Shown: piece by piece, positions 1-12,826 of the stretch | Layout: every line of letters starts with the position of its first letter | Position numbering within the stretch: position 1 is the stretch's first letter | From: Pinus tabuliformis | Lineage: Eukaryota > Streptophyta > Pinopsida > Pinales > Pinaceae | DNA: 64,000 nt | NCBI GenBank assembly: GCA_031772625.1 | Contig: CM062805.1 | Location: 799,741,119-799,805,118, forward strand | Direction of reading: 5' to 3' | Notes under the pieces: generated by a model | What the model was told of the DNA's origin: nothing | Databases searched by the model: none | Seen by the model: the letters and a program-made list of their open reading frames with translations, nothing else | Made by a program: the position numbers and the translations under genes

Positions 1-3000
1 ACATTTGTAACATATATTTCAATACTTGATTGACTTTCGGCATACTGTGTAGTCGGAATATTGCCTTCATAAAGATGTATGTGATTTCCATCGCCTTATA
101 GGTAGATTTAACAAGAATAATATGAGTGAATTTGCTCAACTTGTCCACCACCACCATGATGGATTCATGCTGCTTCCGGGTTCTCAGCATTCCATTTATG
201 AAGTCTAATGTAATCATTTCCCACTTCCACTCAGGTATAGGAAGTGGTTGGAGCAGTCCACCGGGGTGCTGATGCTCAACTTTAACCTGTTGATATTCTA
301 AACACTTCACCAAGTATGTCATGATGTCCTTCCTCATTCCAGGCCAAAAGTACCTTTTCTTAAATGTAGAGAACAACTTTTGATAACCTGGGTGAGAGGC
401 ATAAGGACTGCGGCGAAACTCATCTAACAACATTTGTTTGAAGCTTACGTGATTGGAAACATAAGCCTTCCTTTAAAAATCAACAATTTCCTATCATTTA
501 TGCCACACTCAGTTGGTTTCCCCAAATCCTACATTTTCTTAGTTTGCTGCCATAAAAAATTATATTCAGGATCCTTAAGGGAAACTTCCTTGAGTTGTTT
601 TGTCACATCAAACTCTATGCAGTGATACCGAATTTCATACACACATTGAACCTTTCTACTTAAAGCATCTACCACTCGGTTTCCTTTCCTTTAAGGTCTA
701 TTATATCAAATTAAAATTTTCTCAGGAATGTTGTCCACCAAGCTTGGCGTGCATTTAAATTAGGGTGCTTAAAGAAATTAGTTAGACTGCTATGGTCTGT
801 CATAAGTAAGAATTTATTTCCCAACAAGTAATGGTGCCACACTTTCAATGCATGCACTACTGCAGTAAGTTCTAGATCGTAAGCCAAATATCACTACTCA
901 TTCTCTTTGAGCTTTTCTAACTCATAAGACACCACTTTACCATTCTACATCAAAACACATCCAACTCCTTGCTAGCAGGCATTCGTACGAATAGTAAATT
1001 CCTTTTCTGGATCAGCTACTTTTAGTATTGGAGCGGATGTTAACAAATTTTTCAATTGTTTGAATCTGAGTTGACCTTCCATTGTCCACTTAAAAACTCT
1101 CCCTTTCTTCTGTAGAGATTTCATGGGGTAAGTAATTCTAGGAAACCCCTCAATAAATCAACGATAATAACCCGCCAAAACCATAAAGGATCGAATGTCT
1201 TCTACACTTGTAGGAATAGGCCAATCTAGGATAGGCCTAATCTTTTCAAGGTCAACAACAATGCCTTCGGAAGATATCACACGCCCAAGATATTGTATAT
1301 GTACCTTAAAAAAATCACATTTGCTGAATTTGGCATAGAGTTGATTTTCTCTTAAGGTTTGGAGAACAATCCTCAGATGCTCCTTATGTTCTCCTACATT
1401 TTTCGAGTAGATTAAAATATCATCAATGAAAATTAGAACAAACTTTTCCAAGTAGGGGTGGAAAATACCATTCATTAAACTCCTAAAGGTTGTAGGGGCG
1501 TTAGTCAACCCAAAAGGTAGCACAATAAACTCATAATGGCCATAGCATGTTCTAAACGTTGTTTTACAAACATCCTCATCTTTAATTCAAATTTGATGAT
1601 ACCCCATCGAAGATCGATTTTGGAGAATACAGTGGCTCCTTTGACCTGATCAAACAAGTCATATATTCGAGGAAAAGGATAATTATTCTTGGTGGTTAAC
1701 TTGTTTAGTTGCCTATAGTCAATACAAAATCTCAACATTCCATCTTTCTTCTCTACAAATAGTACGGGTGCTCCCCAAGGGGACACACTTAGTTGGATGT
1801 ACCCTTTGTCGAGTCATTTCTATAGCTTCATTTTGAGTTCAGTCAACTCAGGAATACTCGTATGGTATGGTGTTTTCGACATCAGGGTAGCTCCAGGGAT
1901 AAGTTCTATGGTAAAATCAATGCTTCTTTTCGTAGGTAACCCAGGTATATCTTCCAGAAACACATCTATAAATATTGGAAAATAGGTATATCTTCTAAAG
2001 ATGATAATTTATCCTTTGAATTGGCATATCCAACCTGCACCACATATATTTGACAACCTTTCCGGGCACATCTCTATAACTTGTTAGCAGTGGTTGACCG
2101 CAACTTAGTATATATTTTGATACCCTATATTTCTTGTCTGTTTCCTTCCTATGTGAGGAAACTGATGGTTTTATCCTTACAATTTACTAAGGACCAATGT
2201 CCTTCCAGCCAATCCATCCCAATTAATACATCATAAGAACCCAAAGGTAATATATTTAAGTTTAGTTTAGTGGATTGACCTGCAATTTCTACAGGACAAT
2301 TTTCTATCTTGGTTGTCACTCTACGTTTGCCCTTGTGGCTAATTTCACTAGCCATGAAGTTTTAAATTTCATACTTGACAAATAAAATCTTTCGATTGTT
2401 TTTGGACTAACATAAATAAGGTTGCTCCTGGGTTAATCAAAATAGACACAGTTTGGTTACCTATCTTACCTTTAAACTCCACCATAACGGGTTGATACTC
2501 TGCCTGATGATCCTTCAAGGCAGCATTAATATTTCGTATCTTCCTGGCCACATCTCCAACCATGGAAGCTTCTTGAACACTTGCTTTAATTCCATTTCTG
2601 GTGTAGTGAGGACAATTCTTGTAGTAGTGAGGTTCTCCACAACCCTAACATTGCAAGGGTGGTTTTGGTGGCTGTCTAAGTTCTGTCTTGTTGTGATTTT
2701 CAATTGTTTTGGCTTCATCAGGATTTTGGTTTCACGACAGATATTTTCACACGACTCCTCCCCCTGCTTTTCTGGGTACAAATTTCATTCCACCATATCC
2801 GTTTCACTTAAAATTTCTTGAAAATCCTTTCTACCCCTTTTTTTCCTGGCCAACTCTTATTACCTTCTCCTCTCTACCGCATCTGCTCATAGTAGATACG
2901 ATCCTTTCGAATAGTTTCATCCATTTTTTTCGAATTTCAAACTCTATTCATTCCTTCATATGAGTAGGAAAATTGCTTAAGAATAGTTGTACTTTCACTT

Positions 3001-3720
3001 TCTCCTCTCACATGTACGGAACATAGCGCAACAGAGATGTAAATTTGGCTATAAATTCAGCCATGGATTGTTGTCCTAACCTCAAGTCATGGAATTCCTT
3101 CACCTTCTCATCATAGAACCTTTCTATCAAGTATTTATCATTAAAATACTTCTGGAAGGTATCCCAAGTTACCCCGCTCGTCCACATTTCGAACTGTTTT
3201 AATCTCTTCCCACCAAAGGGTGGATTTACCTCGCAATTTGCAAACAACTAGTCAAGCCGTTAAATTATCATCGTTTGGTATATATGAAAATACTGGTTCA
3301 TATTAATCAACTAAGATTTTGCTGCCTCTTCTGCTTCTTCATCAAATAATGGAGGTTTTAATTTTTTAAATTCTCCCTGTAACTCAATTCTTGGCTTCTT
3401 AGACCCTCTACCTCCGGAAGTATTCCCTGATTCTTCCTCATCATTATTCATTTGAGTTTCCTCTATTTCAAGAGGGCCTCTCTGTTGCTACCTTATCTCC
3501 TCTTTGTTTTTGTTGTCTGCACTAAGATATGGATCCCTCATATTCTGTCTATCCAAGAGGATTTTCAAGATTCTCTCCTACTCTAACCTTAGTCTCTCAT
3601 TGTCGGAGCACAAGTTCATCATTTCTACTCATAATTTTTTAACAGTCTCTACCAACACAACATTCTCATTTGCCATATTTTCTTTGAACTAAACCTAGAT
3701 TTTCGGGTTAGAAGGGATAG
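1..3720 (-). pseudogene. Ty3/Gypsy retrotransposon A, gag-pol remnant
   Basis: Decayed polyprotein of a Ty3/Gypsy LTR retrotransposon read on the minus strand, cut by the left window edge. In order from the gag end: gag (about 3690-2515) with a CCHC-like knuckle near 2625-2665 interrupted by a stop; aspartic protease (about 2500-2150) with the motif LINPGAT and the downstream LPLGSYDVLIGMDWL; reverse transcriptase (1786-1158) with [19 protein letters not shown] and the active-site box FIDDILIYS; RNase H (about 1150-640); then integrase from about 620 leftward, with HPGYQKLF of the zinc-binding region, WKWEMITLDFI of the catalytic core, and one zinc-binding Cys apparently replaced by Tyr. Many stops and frameshifts make it inactive. 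The protease catalytic Asp reads as Asn. Its 5' LTR and PBS lie to the right. Confidence 0.9.
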
Positions 3721-3823
3721 TTCCTCATCCCCTTCTCATATTGTTTCTTTGCTCCTCTCTACGCATTTAAACATTTGGTTATTGACAAATTTCTTGCCCA
3801 AGGCCACAGAGCTAGAACCTATG

Positions 3824-3835
3824 GCTTTGATACCA
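3824..3835 (-). other. Primer binding site of Gypsy A (iMet tRNA type)
   Basis: On the minus strand the sequence reads TGGTATCAAAGC, one mismatch from the 12 bases complementary to the 3' end of plant initiator-Met tRNA. It lies 2 bases inside the LTR end, as expected for an LTR element running leftward. Confidence 0.8.
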
Positions 3836-3837
3836 CT

Positions 3838-4670
3838 TGTAACATGTAAACGCATATAAAAGAAAAACATATTTTTATTTGTCTATTCTAAACTTATAAT
3901 ATTAAACCCATACCTTCATAACCATATCATTAGCATATGCATAAAGATTGCAATATGGTATTAACCTTATTATTATTATCATATATATCGTTGAATTGAT
4001 TATTGGTGAAAATAATACATATGTGTAAGGTTTGCAGTACTGTATGTGTTTTAATAAGACCCATTAAGCACGTTAACAAACCTCAAAAGTAATTGATCGA
4101 AGCATCGAGAAGGTTTATTGGATTACAGGTGGTTTCCACTGCCATAGACAGTTGGACACTGTGGAACCGTTGATCAGTATGATTCTGATCTCATGGCACG
4201 AACTTGCTTGTGAACGGTTAGGGTTTTGGCTAGGGCATCTATGTTCCCATTCTGCTCCATTCGCTCAGCGCAACTCCATGAGGATGAGGTCTACAACTCA
4301 ATGCAAGGGGTAAATTTTCACCGTTAGCCAAGTGTTTCACGAACAAATTTGGGTTATTCCCCAGGCTATGTTCAATCTCAACGGCGAGTTATTTAATTAT
4401 GTCTGCGATTTAACAATTTCTTTACAGGCTACTCTGTCATCTATAGGGTTTCTCTCCTAAATCTTATTCCAGCACACAGCTCATGCTTTCTGCTACATGT
4501 AAAGGGATCTTTGTTCGTTACACTGTCTCATTTCATGTAACCCTCATAACCCTGAGTTGTTCTATTAATTTCCTCACAATATTCTTTTCATTATGGAGGT
4601 CCTAACCCTCAAGCGGGCATTTTCATGGGTAGAGTGTTGGGTTGTGGGTCTTTAGATTTTCGAGGAACCA
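3838..4670 (-). mobile_element. 5' LTR of Gypsy A
   Basis: 833-bp block starting TG next to the primer binding site and ending CA (plus-strand view). Its limits come from alignment by eye with the copy at 7979-8812: both begin right after the PBS and both lose similarity just after the plus-strand motif CGAGGA(A)CCA. No 3' LTR is in the window, so age and target duplication cannot be read. Confidence 0.8.
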
Positions 4671-5483
4671 AAACCCTTGCTGAAGGTAACCTTCATTCAT
4701 ACAAGAAATTCCTCATAACGTTATGCATAGAATTGGTGTATTCTTTGTCTAGTGCTCTATTGGTTTTCTTTAGAGTCTTACCTTTTCTTTCTTGTAACTT
4801 GTAGTCTTACATCTGAGTGGGTTTCGAATGGCGGGTACCACACCGCTTCAATATCCTTACCACCAGGTTCCTTTTGTTTAATCATAGCCATTTGGCTTGT
4901 AGTGAATAGAAATGAGGGTTTGTAAGATTTAGAGTTGTTGTTCATAAATTGGAATGTCTTAGACAATTTTCTTGTAAAACCCTTCGAGGATTTTGTATTT
5001 TCCTCTCCGGAAATGTTGCTTTTTCTAGTTATTAAATATTTCATTATTCCTATGTAATTGAGTTTCTGATGAATGTTATTTGGTTTATCCTCGTCAGTCG
5101 AGGTCGATTATTGAAATAAACTCGATGTTGTGGGAAGCTGAGTGTTGGGTTAAAAGACATTTTCCATTTTCGTTAAATATTTATACTTATATTGTTTTAT
5201 TCATTTGACTGCAACTGGTTTATATGGATGGATGTTCCCTCATGATGGAAATGCAAAATTCTGGTTGGTTTCTATTTATAACTTTGTCACTGTTTTATAT
5301 CTCTGTCAATTTTCGTTCCAAGGAAAAGGTCATTGTTTCATTATATTGTGTTGCTTCCTAATAAATAACTTAGGCTTCTTGCAGAGTGTGTTATTTTCTG
5401 AAAGTATTAGACTGTATCTAGTTTCAATACTTATACTTCAGATAGAATTGGTAGGATAATTTCTACTTCTGGACCGGTTGGTT
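4671..5483. other. Flank with one small minus-strand ORF, function unknown
   Basis: About 0.8 kb between the LTR of Gypsy A and repeat R1. The only open frame of note runs on the minus strand at 4778-5044 (88 codons, Met to stop). It is Lys/Ser-rich with an apparently ordered C-terminal part containing KEPGGKDIEAVWYPPFE. It could be the last exon of a decayed gene, but I do not recognise the family and see no second exon. The rest is AT-rich with no feature I can support. Confidence 0.3.
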
Positions 5484-6573
5484 ATGGAAGCACTAGCCTG
5501 GTACTAACCCCTTCATTAACCCAATGTAAACTCTCTGCTTATACAAATCAAAATGGTTCCAAATTTTAATGTAATGTTGGCGCATATATATACATTTCCT
5601 ACAGGAAGTCGTAACTGCATTTTTTTAATTTATGGTTAAGCATGCATTTGGTTCTTCCCTATTGGAGTCCAATTTTCCAGTTGCTTCCATCACAAAATCT
5701 AAAGGGATAAGGGAATATACTCTATGTAATAAAGAATTTAGGAATTCATGCAATACTCTGAGTTACAATCTACTGGTCTATATTTTCAAAAGACTCTTCT
5801 AAAATTTCACTGTGTTATCATAATTTAGTTTTGCAGTTGTACTTAAAGAATATTACACAATTTATCATACTCTCAAGCTACTATGTTTAGTATAACATAA
5901 ACACTTGGGTTTATAACTATTTTACCAAATAAAGTAACCAAATATATATCCATTTTCATTCATGAACTCATAGATTTAGACTTAGGCAAAGATGGAATAC
6001 TTATCTGTCTATGTCAATCCATGAATTCAACTTAGATGAGACTGTCTCCGCCCAACCTTGAGAAGGGAATTCACATCTATTTCTCCCCACGAGCTCCACT
6101 CCACGACAACCGGTCACAAGTTTTTTAGTATTATCTCTCAAATCTAGTAATAGAAAGAAAGACTACAGTCAAGTCTAAAATACCATTGATTCTAATTATG
6201 TACTTAGGTTATCCACTCACCCAGGGCCAGCCCTAGATTTTCCCCTCTAACATTGTGTTGTTCCTTAATAGACTTTCCTTTCTCCTCCTTTTTAATTCAA
6301 GACTGAACCCCTTTCTTTCCACTAAGATATCTTTTTATCTCCAGGAGAGAAAGGGGAGGTTGGAATTTGTTTCAACCTCCCTTATGAATTCTGAGATTTC
6401 ATAGTTACAAAAAAGATATTATTTACTATTTAAATATTCATCTAAAATGTCATTGGTCTTTTCATGAGTTCTATTTACTAAAATCTTGAACAAGATAAAG
6501 TATTTTTTGACTTTTATCCAAGAGATGTTACAAAAGTGTTCAATTTTTTTCCACATAGGCTAACATGTCTTCG
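5484..6573. repeat. Dispersed repeat R1, copy 1
   Basis: About 1.1 kb, co-linear with 12827-13913 from the motif GAAGCA to GGCTAACATGTCTT. The match looks like roughly 90 percent by eye with small indels. No ORF, LTR termini or terminal inverted repeats were found. The right end abuts the truncated end of Gypsy B, so B interrupts or is joined to R1 at about 6575. Class unknown. Confidence 0.7.
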
Positions 6574-6582
6574 GAGAATAGC

Positions 6583-7900
6583 TATCTTACCTTCAAACTC
6601 CACCATAGCGGTTTGATACTCTGCCTAATGATCTTCCAAGGCAACATTAATATTTGGTATCTTCTTGGCCACATCTCCAACCATGGAAGCTTCTTGAAAA
6701 CTTTCTTTAATTCCATTTTTGGTGCAGTGAGACAGTTCTTGTAGCAGTAAGGTTCTCCACAACCCTAACGTTGCACAAGAGGTTTTGGTGGCTTCCTAAG
6801 TTCTGTCTTGTTGTGAGTTTCAATTGTTTTGGATTCATCTGGATTTTGGTTTCGCGAAAGATATTTTCCCAAGGCTCCTCCCCCTTCTTTTATGGATACA
6901 ACTTTCATTCCACCTTATCTATTGCCCTTAAAATTTCTTGAAAACCCTTTCTGCCCCTTTTTTTCCTGGCCAACTCTTATTACCTTCTCCTTTCTGCCAC
7001 ATCTGCTCGTAGCAGATACGAGCCTTTCGAACAATTTCATCCATTTTTTTTGAATTTTCAAACTCTATTCGTTCCTTCATATGAGTAGGAAAACTTCTTA
7101 AGAAGAGATGTACTTTCTCTTTCTCCTCTCGCATGTACAAAACGTAGCGCAACAAAGATATAAATTGGCTATAAATTCATCGATGGACTATTGTCCTAAC
7201 CTCAAGTCATGGAATTCCTTCACCTTCTCATCATAGAACCTTTCTGTCAAGTATTGATCCTTAAAATACTTCTGGGAGGTATCCCAAGTTACCCCCCATT
7301 CATCCACATTTCGAATTGTTTTAATCTCTTCCCACCAAAGGGTGGCTTTACCTCGCAATTGGTAAACAACTAGTCGAGCCCTTAAATTATCATCATATTC
7401 ATATATATGAAAATACTAGTTCATATTAATCAACCAAGCTTCTGCTGCCTCTTCTGCTTCTCCATCAAATAATGGAGTTTTTATTTTCTTAAATTCTCCC
7501 TGTAACTCAATTCTTGGCTTCTTAGCCCCTCTACCTCTGGAAGTATTCCCTGATTCTTCCTCATCATTATTCATTTGAGTTTCCTCTATTTCCAGAGGAC
7601 ATCTCTGTTTCCAAAGGACCTCTCTGTTGCTGCCTTATCTCCTCTTTATTTTCGTTATCTGCACTAAGATATGGATCCCTTAGATTCAGTTGATCCAAGA
7701 GGATTTTCAGGATTCCCTCTTGATCTAACCTCGGTATCTCATTGTCAGTGCGCAAGTTCATCATTTCTTCTCGTAATTTTTGAGCAGACTCTAGCAACAC
7801 AACATTCTCATTTGTCGTATTTCCCCCCAACTAAACCCAAATTTCCGGGTTAGAAGGGGTAGTTCCTTGTCCCTTCTCATAATGTTTCTTTGCTCCTCTT
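6583..7900 (-). pseudogene. Gypsy B, gag-only remnant
   Basis: Co-linear with 2453-3770 of Gypsy A in the same orientation, so it carries the start of the protease region and gag but no reverse transcriptase or integrase. The gag pieces include a run near 6928-7155 (LRYVLYMREEKEKVHLFLRS) and an N-terminal part at 7567-7830 rich in Glu, Gln and Asn. Multiple stops and frameshifts. The left end at about 6583 is an abrupt break inside the element, not an LTR terminus. Confidence 0.8.
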
Positions 7901-7964
7901 TGTGCATTTAAACATTTGGTTATTGACAACTTTCTTGCCCAAGGTCATAGAGCTAGAACCTATG

Positions 7965-7976
7965 GCTCTGATACCA
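7965..7976 (-). other. Primer binding site of Gypsy B
   Basis: On the minus strand TGGTATCAGAGC, a perfect 12-base complement to the 3' end of plant initiator-Met tRNA, two bases from the LTR boundary. It is better preserved than in copy A. Confidence 0.85.
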
Positions 7977-7978
7977 CT

Positions 7979-8812
7979 TGTAACTTGTAAAGGCATATAA
8001 AAGAAAAACATATTATTATTTGTCTATTCTAAACTTATAATATTAAACCCATACCTTCATAACCATATCATTTGCATATGCATAAAGATTGCAATATGGT
8101 ATTAACATTATTATTATTATCATATATATACGTTGACTTCATTATCGATGAACATAATACATATGTGTAAGGTTTGCAATATGGTATGTGTTTTAATTAG
8201 ACCCATTAAGCACGTTAATAAACCTCAAAAAGAATTGATCGAAGCATCGAGAAAATTTATAGGATTACAGGTGGGTTCCACTACCACAAACAGTTGGACA
8301 TTGTGGAACCGTTGATCATTACAATTCCTATCCGATGGCACGAACTTGCTTGTGAACAGTTAGGGTTTTGGCTAGGGTGTCTATGTTCCCATTCGGCTCC
8401 ATTCGCTCGGCGCATCTCCATGAGGATGAGCTCTGCAAATCAATGTAAGGGGTAAATTTTCACTGTTAGCCAATTGTTTCACGAAAAAATCTAGGATATT
8501 CACTGGGTTATGTCCAATCTCAACAACGAGTTCTTTAATTATTTCTATGATTCAACAATTTCTTTATAGGATACTCTACCATCTAGAGGATTTCTCTCCT
8601 AAAGCTTAATTCAACACATAGCTCGTGCGTTTTTCTACAGCTAAAGGTATCTTTGCTTGTTACACTGTCTCATTTCATGTAATCCTCATAACCCTGAGTT
8701 GTTCGATTAACTTCCTCACAATATTATTTTCATTTATGGAGGTCCTAACCCTCAAGAGGGTATTTTCATGGGTAAAGTGTTGGGTTGTGGGTCTTTAGAT
8801 TTCCGAGGACCA
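7979..8812 (-). mobile_element. 5' LTR of Gypsy B
   Basis: 834 bp, same family and orientation as the LTR at 3838-4670 and alignable with it throughout. Boundaries are TG beside the PBS and CA at 8811-8812. As with copy A, no partner 3' LTR is present. Confidence 0.8.
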
Positions 8813-10380
8813 TATGTTAGGTTGGGCAGACCCACCTATGGTTTTTTGCATGATTTTCGCACATGTTTTTTGGACGCGATGGTTTTCGGTCCATGGTATT
8901 GGATGCTTCGGCATGTATAAATATGTATTGTAACATTGAAAGGAACATAATGAAAAATCAAGCTGGTAGTCCTGGTTTTGGGATCCATGGAAAAACCTCT
9001 ATGCATATGTGTTTTATGGGTTATGCTCTCGCATTGTTTATTTTCTTTGTTTAAGAATTCGTATGCAGGTAATTTCTGTACAGGGTTAAAACCTACAGAG
9101 GCAATGCATAGTGTGGTAAGTTTCAAACCATTGGGCATGGAGTCATGGAGTAGGACTGCTGGTGCGTTTTCTTGGTCACAAGAGGAATGAGGAGCAAGGT
9201 AGTTTCTCATGAAACAACACTTAAGTTTAAAAGGATAGAATGAGGGCTAAGGAATGAGAGGCAACATAGAAACTCTCACTCAGCTTAACAGAGGGAAGAT
9301 GAATGAGCTCTATCTAGGAGCAGCTAAGAATTCTTAAACAACAGTCATTCATATGTGAAATAGATCAAACATGAGCCATAAAGGAATTCATATTTATGCC
9401 TAAATCAAGAGGAAAACATTAAGAAACCACAGAAACTAAGCATAGAGAGCAGTTGAGCAAATTCTAAACCAATCTTTTGTTCTGTGACTTGAGCATGTAT
9501 GAAATTGAAATAACAGAGGTGAGAAACACTTATTGATCCATATAGCAGCACATGAATTCCATCATTCACTCTTCAACCATTGAAAACACTTCAAATAGTC
9601 CATCCTCCAAGATTTTAGCAGTCTTTGATTAAAGAAATCATATCAGATACAGAGCGAGTCTCTAGAGGAGTCATACAACCAACCAACCCCTTCAAACAGT
9701 GAAGAGGGTGGTATATAAAGAAAAATAGCTACAGGCTTCCCTTGAACAGGTGTCAAGGGGGAAAATATCCCAAAAAATATCTCTGAAACCAGATCAAAAG
9801 AGATCTCTGCAATCATTGTTTTTGAACCTAATCTATGGTGGAAATAAATGCATAAAATATCTGAAACAGCTGCGTTGGGGCAGCTGGGATCTCAAGTCAT
9901 GTAAACAAGGGCTGCACATGAGGCAGCAACCTCAAAAATGAGGGGAGAGAGGTCTTTGAGTAGTGTGCTGGCCTTATGGCCATAACTGTAAGTTGGGGAG
10001 CCATAACGGCTTGATGATGCTTTGCCGAATCTGCTGGGGCCCTTCTGTTTTCATCTGCTTCGGAAGATCTTGACTGATACTCTCTGCTGCTTCCCTGATA
10101 CTCTTTGTCGCTTCCCGATCTTTCTTGGCTTTAAAAATGCTCTAAACTGTCACATCATCTCATTAGGGGCCGTTATTTGGCCCAAGTATCTGCTGCGAGG
10201 CGCTTTGTTGCTTCTGGGTGTTTGTCGGCCCTTGGCTGACTCAAAATGCTTTAGCAACACTTAACATCATGAACTGGATGGGTAAAGGGTCACTAAAGGC
10301 CTGCTGAGATGAAAGCCTGCTATTTGGGGCAATTTGGGCCTGGAGTGATCCAAGAATGGCCTGAAAAAACCATTATTTCT
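8813..10380. other. Unassigned sequence, no supported gene
   Basis: About 1.6 kb with no conserved protein similarity in any frame. A TATA-like motif TATAAATA near 8917, followed by TGTAACATTG and an AT-rich run to about 9060, resembles part of an LTR, but no PBS or partner copy is visible, so I do not call one. The short ORFs on both strands have no recognisable motif. Confidence 0.4.
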
Positions 10381-10599
10381 TTAAACTTGGGCGGGAGCGG
10401 GCGCCGCATACAAAACCTTTGAAAACGGCCCATTTCCGAATAACCCAGAAAATGTGTCACAAACATGAAATTTTAATGGAAAATTGGCTTTTGGTGGGCA
10501 CTGTAGCAGCCTTTAAATCCTGGTCGTTGGATCCGGCGTGGGCCGATCCAACGGCCAGCGCCAAATCACATCGGGGCGGACCATTGGTCCCAAAACATA

Positions 10600-11330
10600 G
10601 TGCTTCTGAAATGCTGCGGACCCGAAATGCTTATAGGCCCTTTCTTTATTGAGATCGGGTCTGGCCCATCGGCGAACTCTTATTTGTGGATTTGAATGAA
10701 AATGGGCATCTTGAAATCCCTTTCAACTGCTCTTTATAAATTATCGGATCCGGATATGGGGCGCATAGTACCAATCTTTGCGGACCTGATATGCCTTTAT
10801 GTCGCGCTTTATTACTTTTCGGCTCCACTGGTCGAAGCCATATAGGAGTGATGCGATCAAATATGGGCCATTGATCTCTGGGCCTGAATGGGCAGCTGAG
10901 ATTGACTCGGCAATTCGATATTGGCAGGGTCATGGGGTTGCCACATAAAAACGCCGAAAACCCATCGAACCCGATAAGTTTATACAGGCCCTCTTTATTT
11001 TATTTCGGGTCCGACCTATCGGTGGAAACCCAAATCGGGGATTTACAATTGAAACGGGTCCAACGGACCCGAAACCCTTTAACACTGGCTTTTGATAACT
11101 TTTCGGTTTCGTGAAATCGGAGTAGTATATGGGCGCTGCGAAGTGGGGGCTGCGCGACAAGATCTGGACCGTCAGATCTGGGGCTTGATCCAACGGTCCT
11201 GGATCCATTAGTGGATCGGCAGTCGGAGGGACCGGGGGGTGGCACACATATGGAATCCCCGAACTGCGTGGACCCGATATGCTTTTACCGATCCACTTTA
11301 TATGTTTTTGAGTCCGGCCCATCGACACTA
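10600..11330. repeat. Degenerate GC-rich repeat with hairpin-like units
   Basis: Five related units start near 10618, 10782, 10967, 11065 and 11270. Each opens with a variant of GGACCCGATATGC, has CTTTATT in the middle and, in most units, closes with a variant of TCGGGTCCGGCCCATCGG about 40 bases later. The opening GGACCCGA and the closing TCGGGTCC are complementary, so each unit could fold as a stem-loop. Spacing is irregular (about 164, 185, 98 and 205 bases). The surrounding 10.4-11.5 kb is clearly richer in G+C than its neighbours. Nature unknown. Confidence 0.55.
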
Positions 11331-12826
11331 TGCCCCATGCCTTGAGACTTAGCCATTTTCACTCATATATGCCGTTGCCCCCTCCCGATAGCGATATCGC
11401 ATCGGAGGGGGACCAAATGAAACTTTATTATATCGAACCCATGTTTTTGTGAACTTCCAAGCCTTTTGGGAAATCGGAAGGGTTCCTTTATAGTTTGGCA
11501 TGGATTCTAAGGCATCGGAAGGGGTCTGATAGCCCAAAAAGGGAGGATTTTATCCTTTTTTGAAGGTTTTTCATGGTTTTTGCATGGTTTTTGTATTCTT
11601 ATGACTTGGAAGGAGTCCAAAGGCATTTAGGAGGAAAGTGATGTGGTTTCGAGGGGGGTTTAGTGGCCAAAGAGGGTTTCATGCCTTATAAAGGCAAACC
11701 AAGGTAAAAGGGGTGATTTTTAAACATGTGAAGGAGAATTATGCAAAGGAATGAGTCCTTATGCATTTGGAAGATAGTTAGGGGGTGATGAAGGGTTCTA
11801 TGCATTGGAAAGGGTCCAAAATGCATGAGAAGATGGTTTGAGGGGGGCAGTGTGGGTTCTTGCTGAGTTTCTGATAAAATTAGCAATTCCCATGGATGTA
11901 TATGGTTATTTTTCAACCAGGGGGAGGGATAAGTATATAGGGGAGCTATTAACATAGTTTTAGTAGGGGGAGGGGAAATAGATAGGGAATTACGTAATAG
12001 AGTTAGTAGTTAATATGATAATGATGAGAAAAGCGCTAAGAATGATGTCTTAGGCTATCAATGGGGGAAAATGACTGATAGAAGAGATGTGAACATTCCT
12101 TGAGTGAAGCAGATCTCCACCAAGGCAAATGATATGGAGAATGATGAATCTAAGAGGTATCAAGCATATCTTGACCTCTTTAGGGGAAGTTAGTGAGTGA
12201 TTTGGGGAAAAAGGAAGAAGGGGAAGTTAGTCATGCCTCGCTTGAAGTCCTCCAACTAGAAAACTGCCTCACACTTGTGATATGAATAGATATAACACTT
12301 GACAATATGAAATGGATCACAAGCCATGATTCTGCAACCACAAAGCTACCTACCCGACCTACTTGCCTAGCATTTTCTCTTCTTTTTGGTTTGGGTGCAT
12401 TTGAACTAGCATACCCAGCTTTTTGTTCTTTTCTTCTTGCTGTCATCCTATCTACAACTACACTTATTTCAGCCAGGGGCTCAGATTAAGCTATTGAACA
12501 CCCTTGTTTCTCTACCTAACTACAAATCTGCCAAGATTAAGCTGTTTGGACAGATGTTGATTCTCTATATTCTACAACATGAAATTGAAACCTAGGGAGG
12601 CCAAGATTAAGTTGTTTGGCCTACCCTTAACTGAAAACTGATCAAAATGGATTACTTATCAAAAATGGAACAAAGCAGTAGCATTAAAACTGGCACACCT
12701 TCATGGATACTTCTCTGGTCATCTGTAGCAAATATGGAGCATCGCAGCAAGATAATTATGACATATTTGGCATGTAAAAATGTCGATCATGAAAGATGAT
12801 TAACCTACTGCAGTAGGAGGCTAACA
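11331..12826. other. Unassigned sequence, no supported gene
   Basis: About 1.5 kb without a recognisable domain, LTR or RNA gene. From 11540 to 11900 the words ATGCATTTGGAA and GGAGTCC recur in degenerate form. A minus-strand ORF at 12231-12446 is rich in Arg and Lys at its start but has no known motif and is not supported as a gene. Confidence 0.4.

Noticed and set aside
6340-6390. Hairpin GGGAGGTTG ... CAACCTCCC in R1 as a regulatory element
   Set aside because: The arms are not kept in the second R1 copy, so no evidence of selection.
8815-9080. Solo LTR beginning TGTTAGG with a TATA-like box
   Set aside because: No second copy, target duplication, PBS or polypurine tract could be shown.
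10646-11328. Several 70-130 codon ORFs on both strands
   Set aside because: They overlap in all frames of a GC-rich repeat with few stops and share no protein motif.
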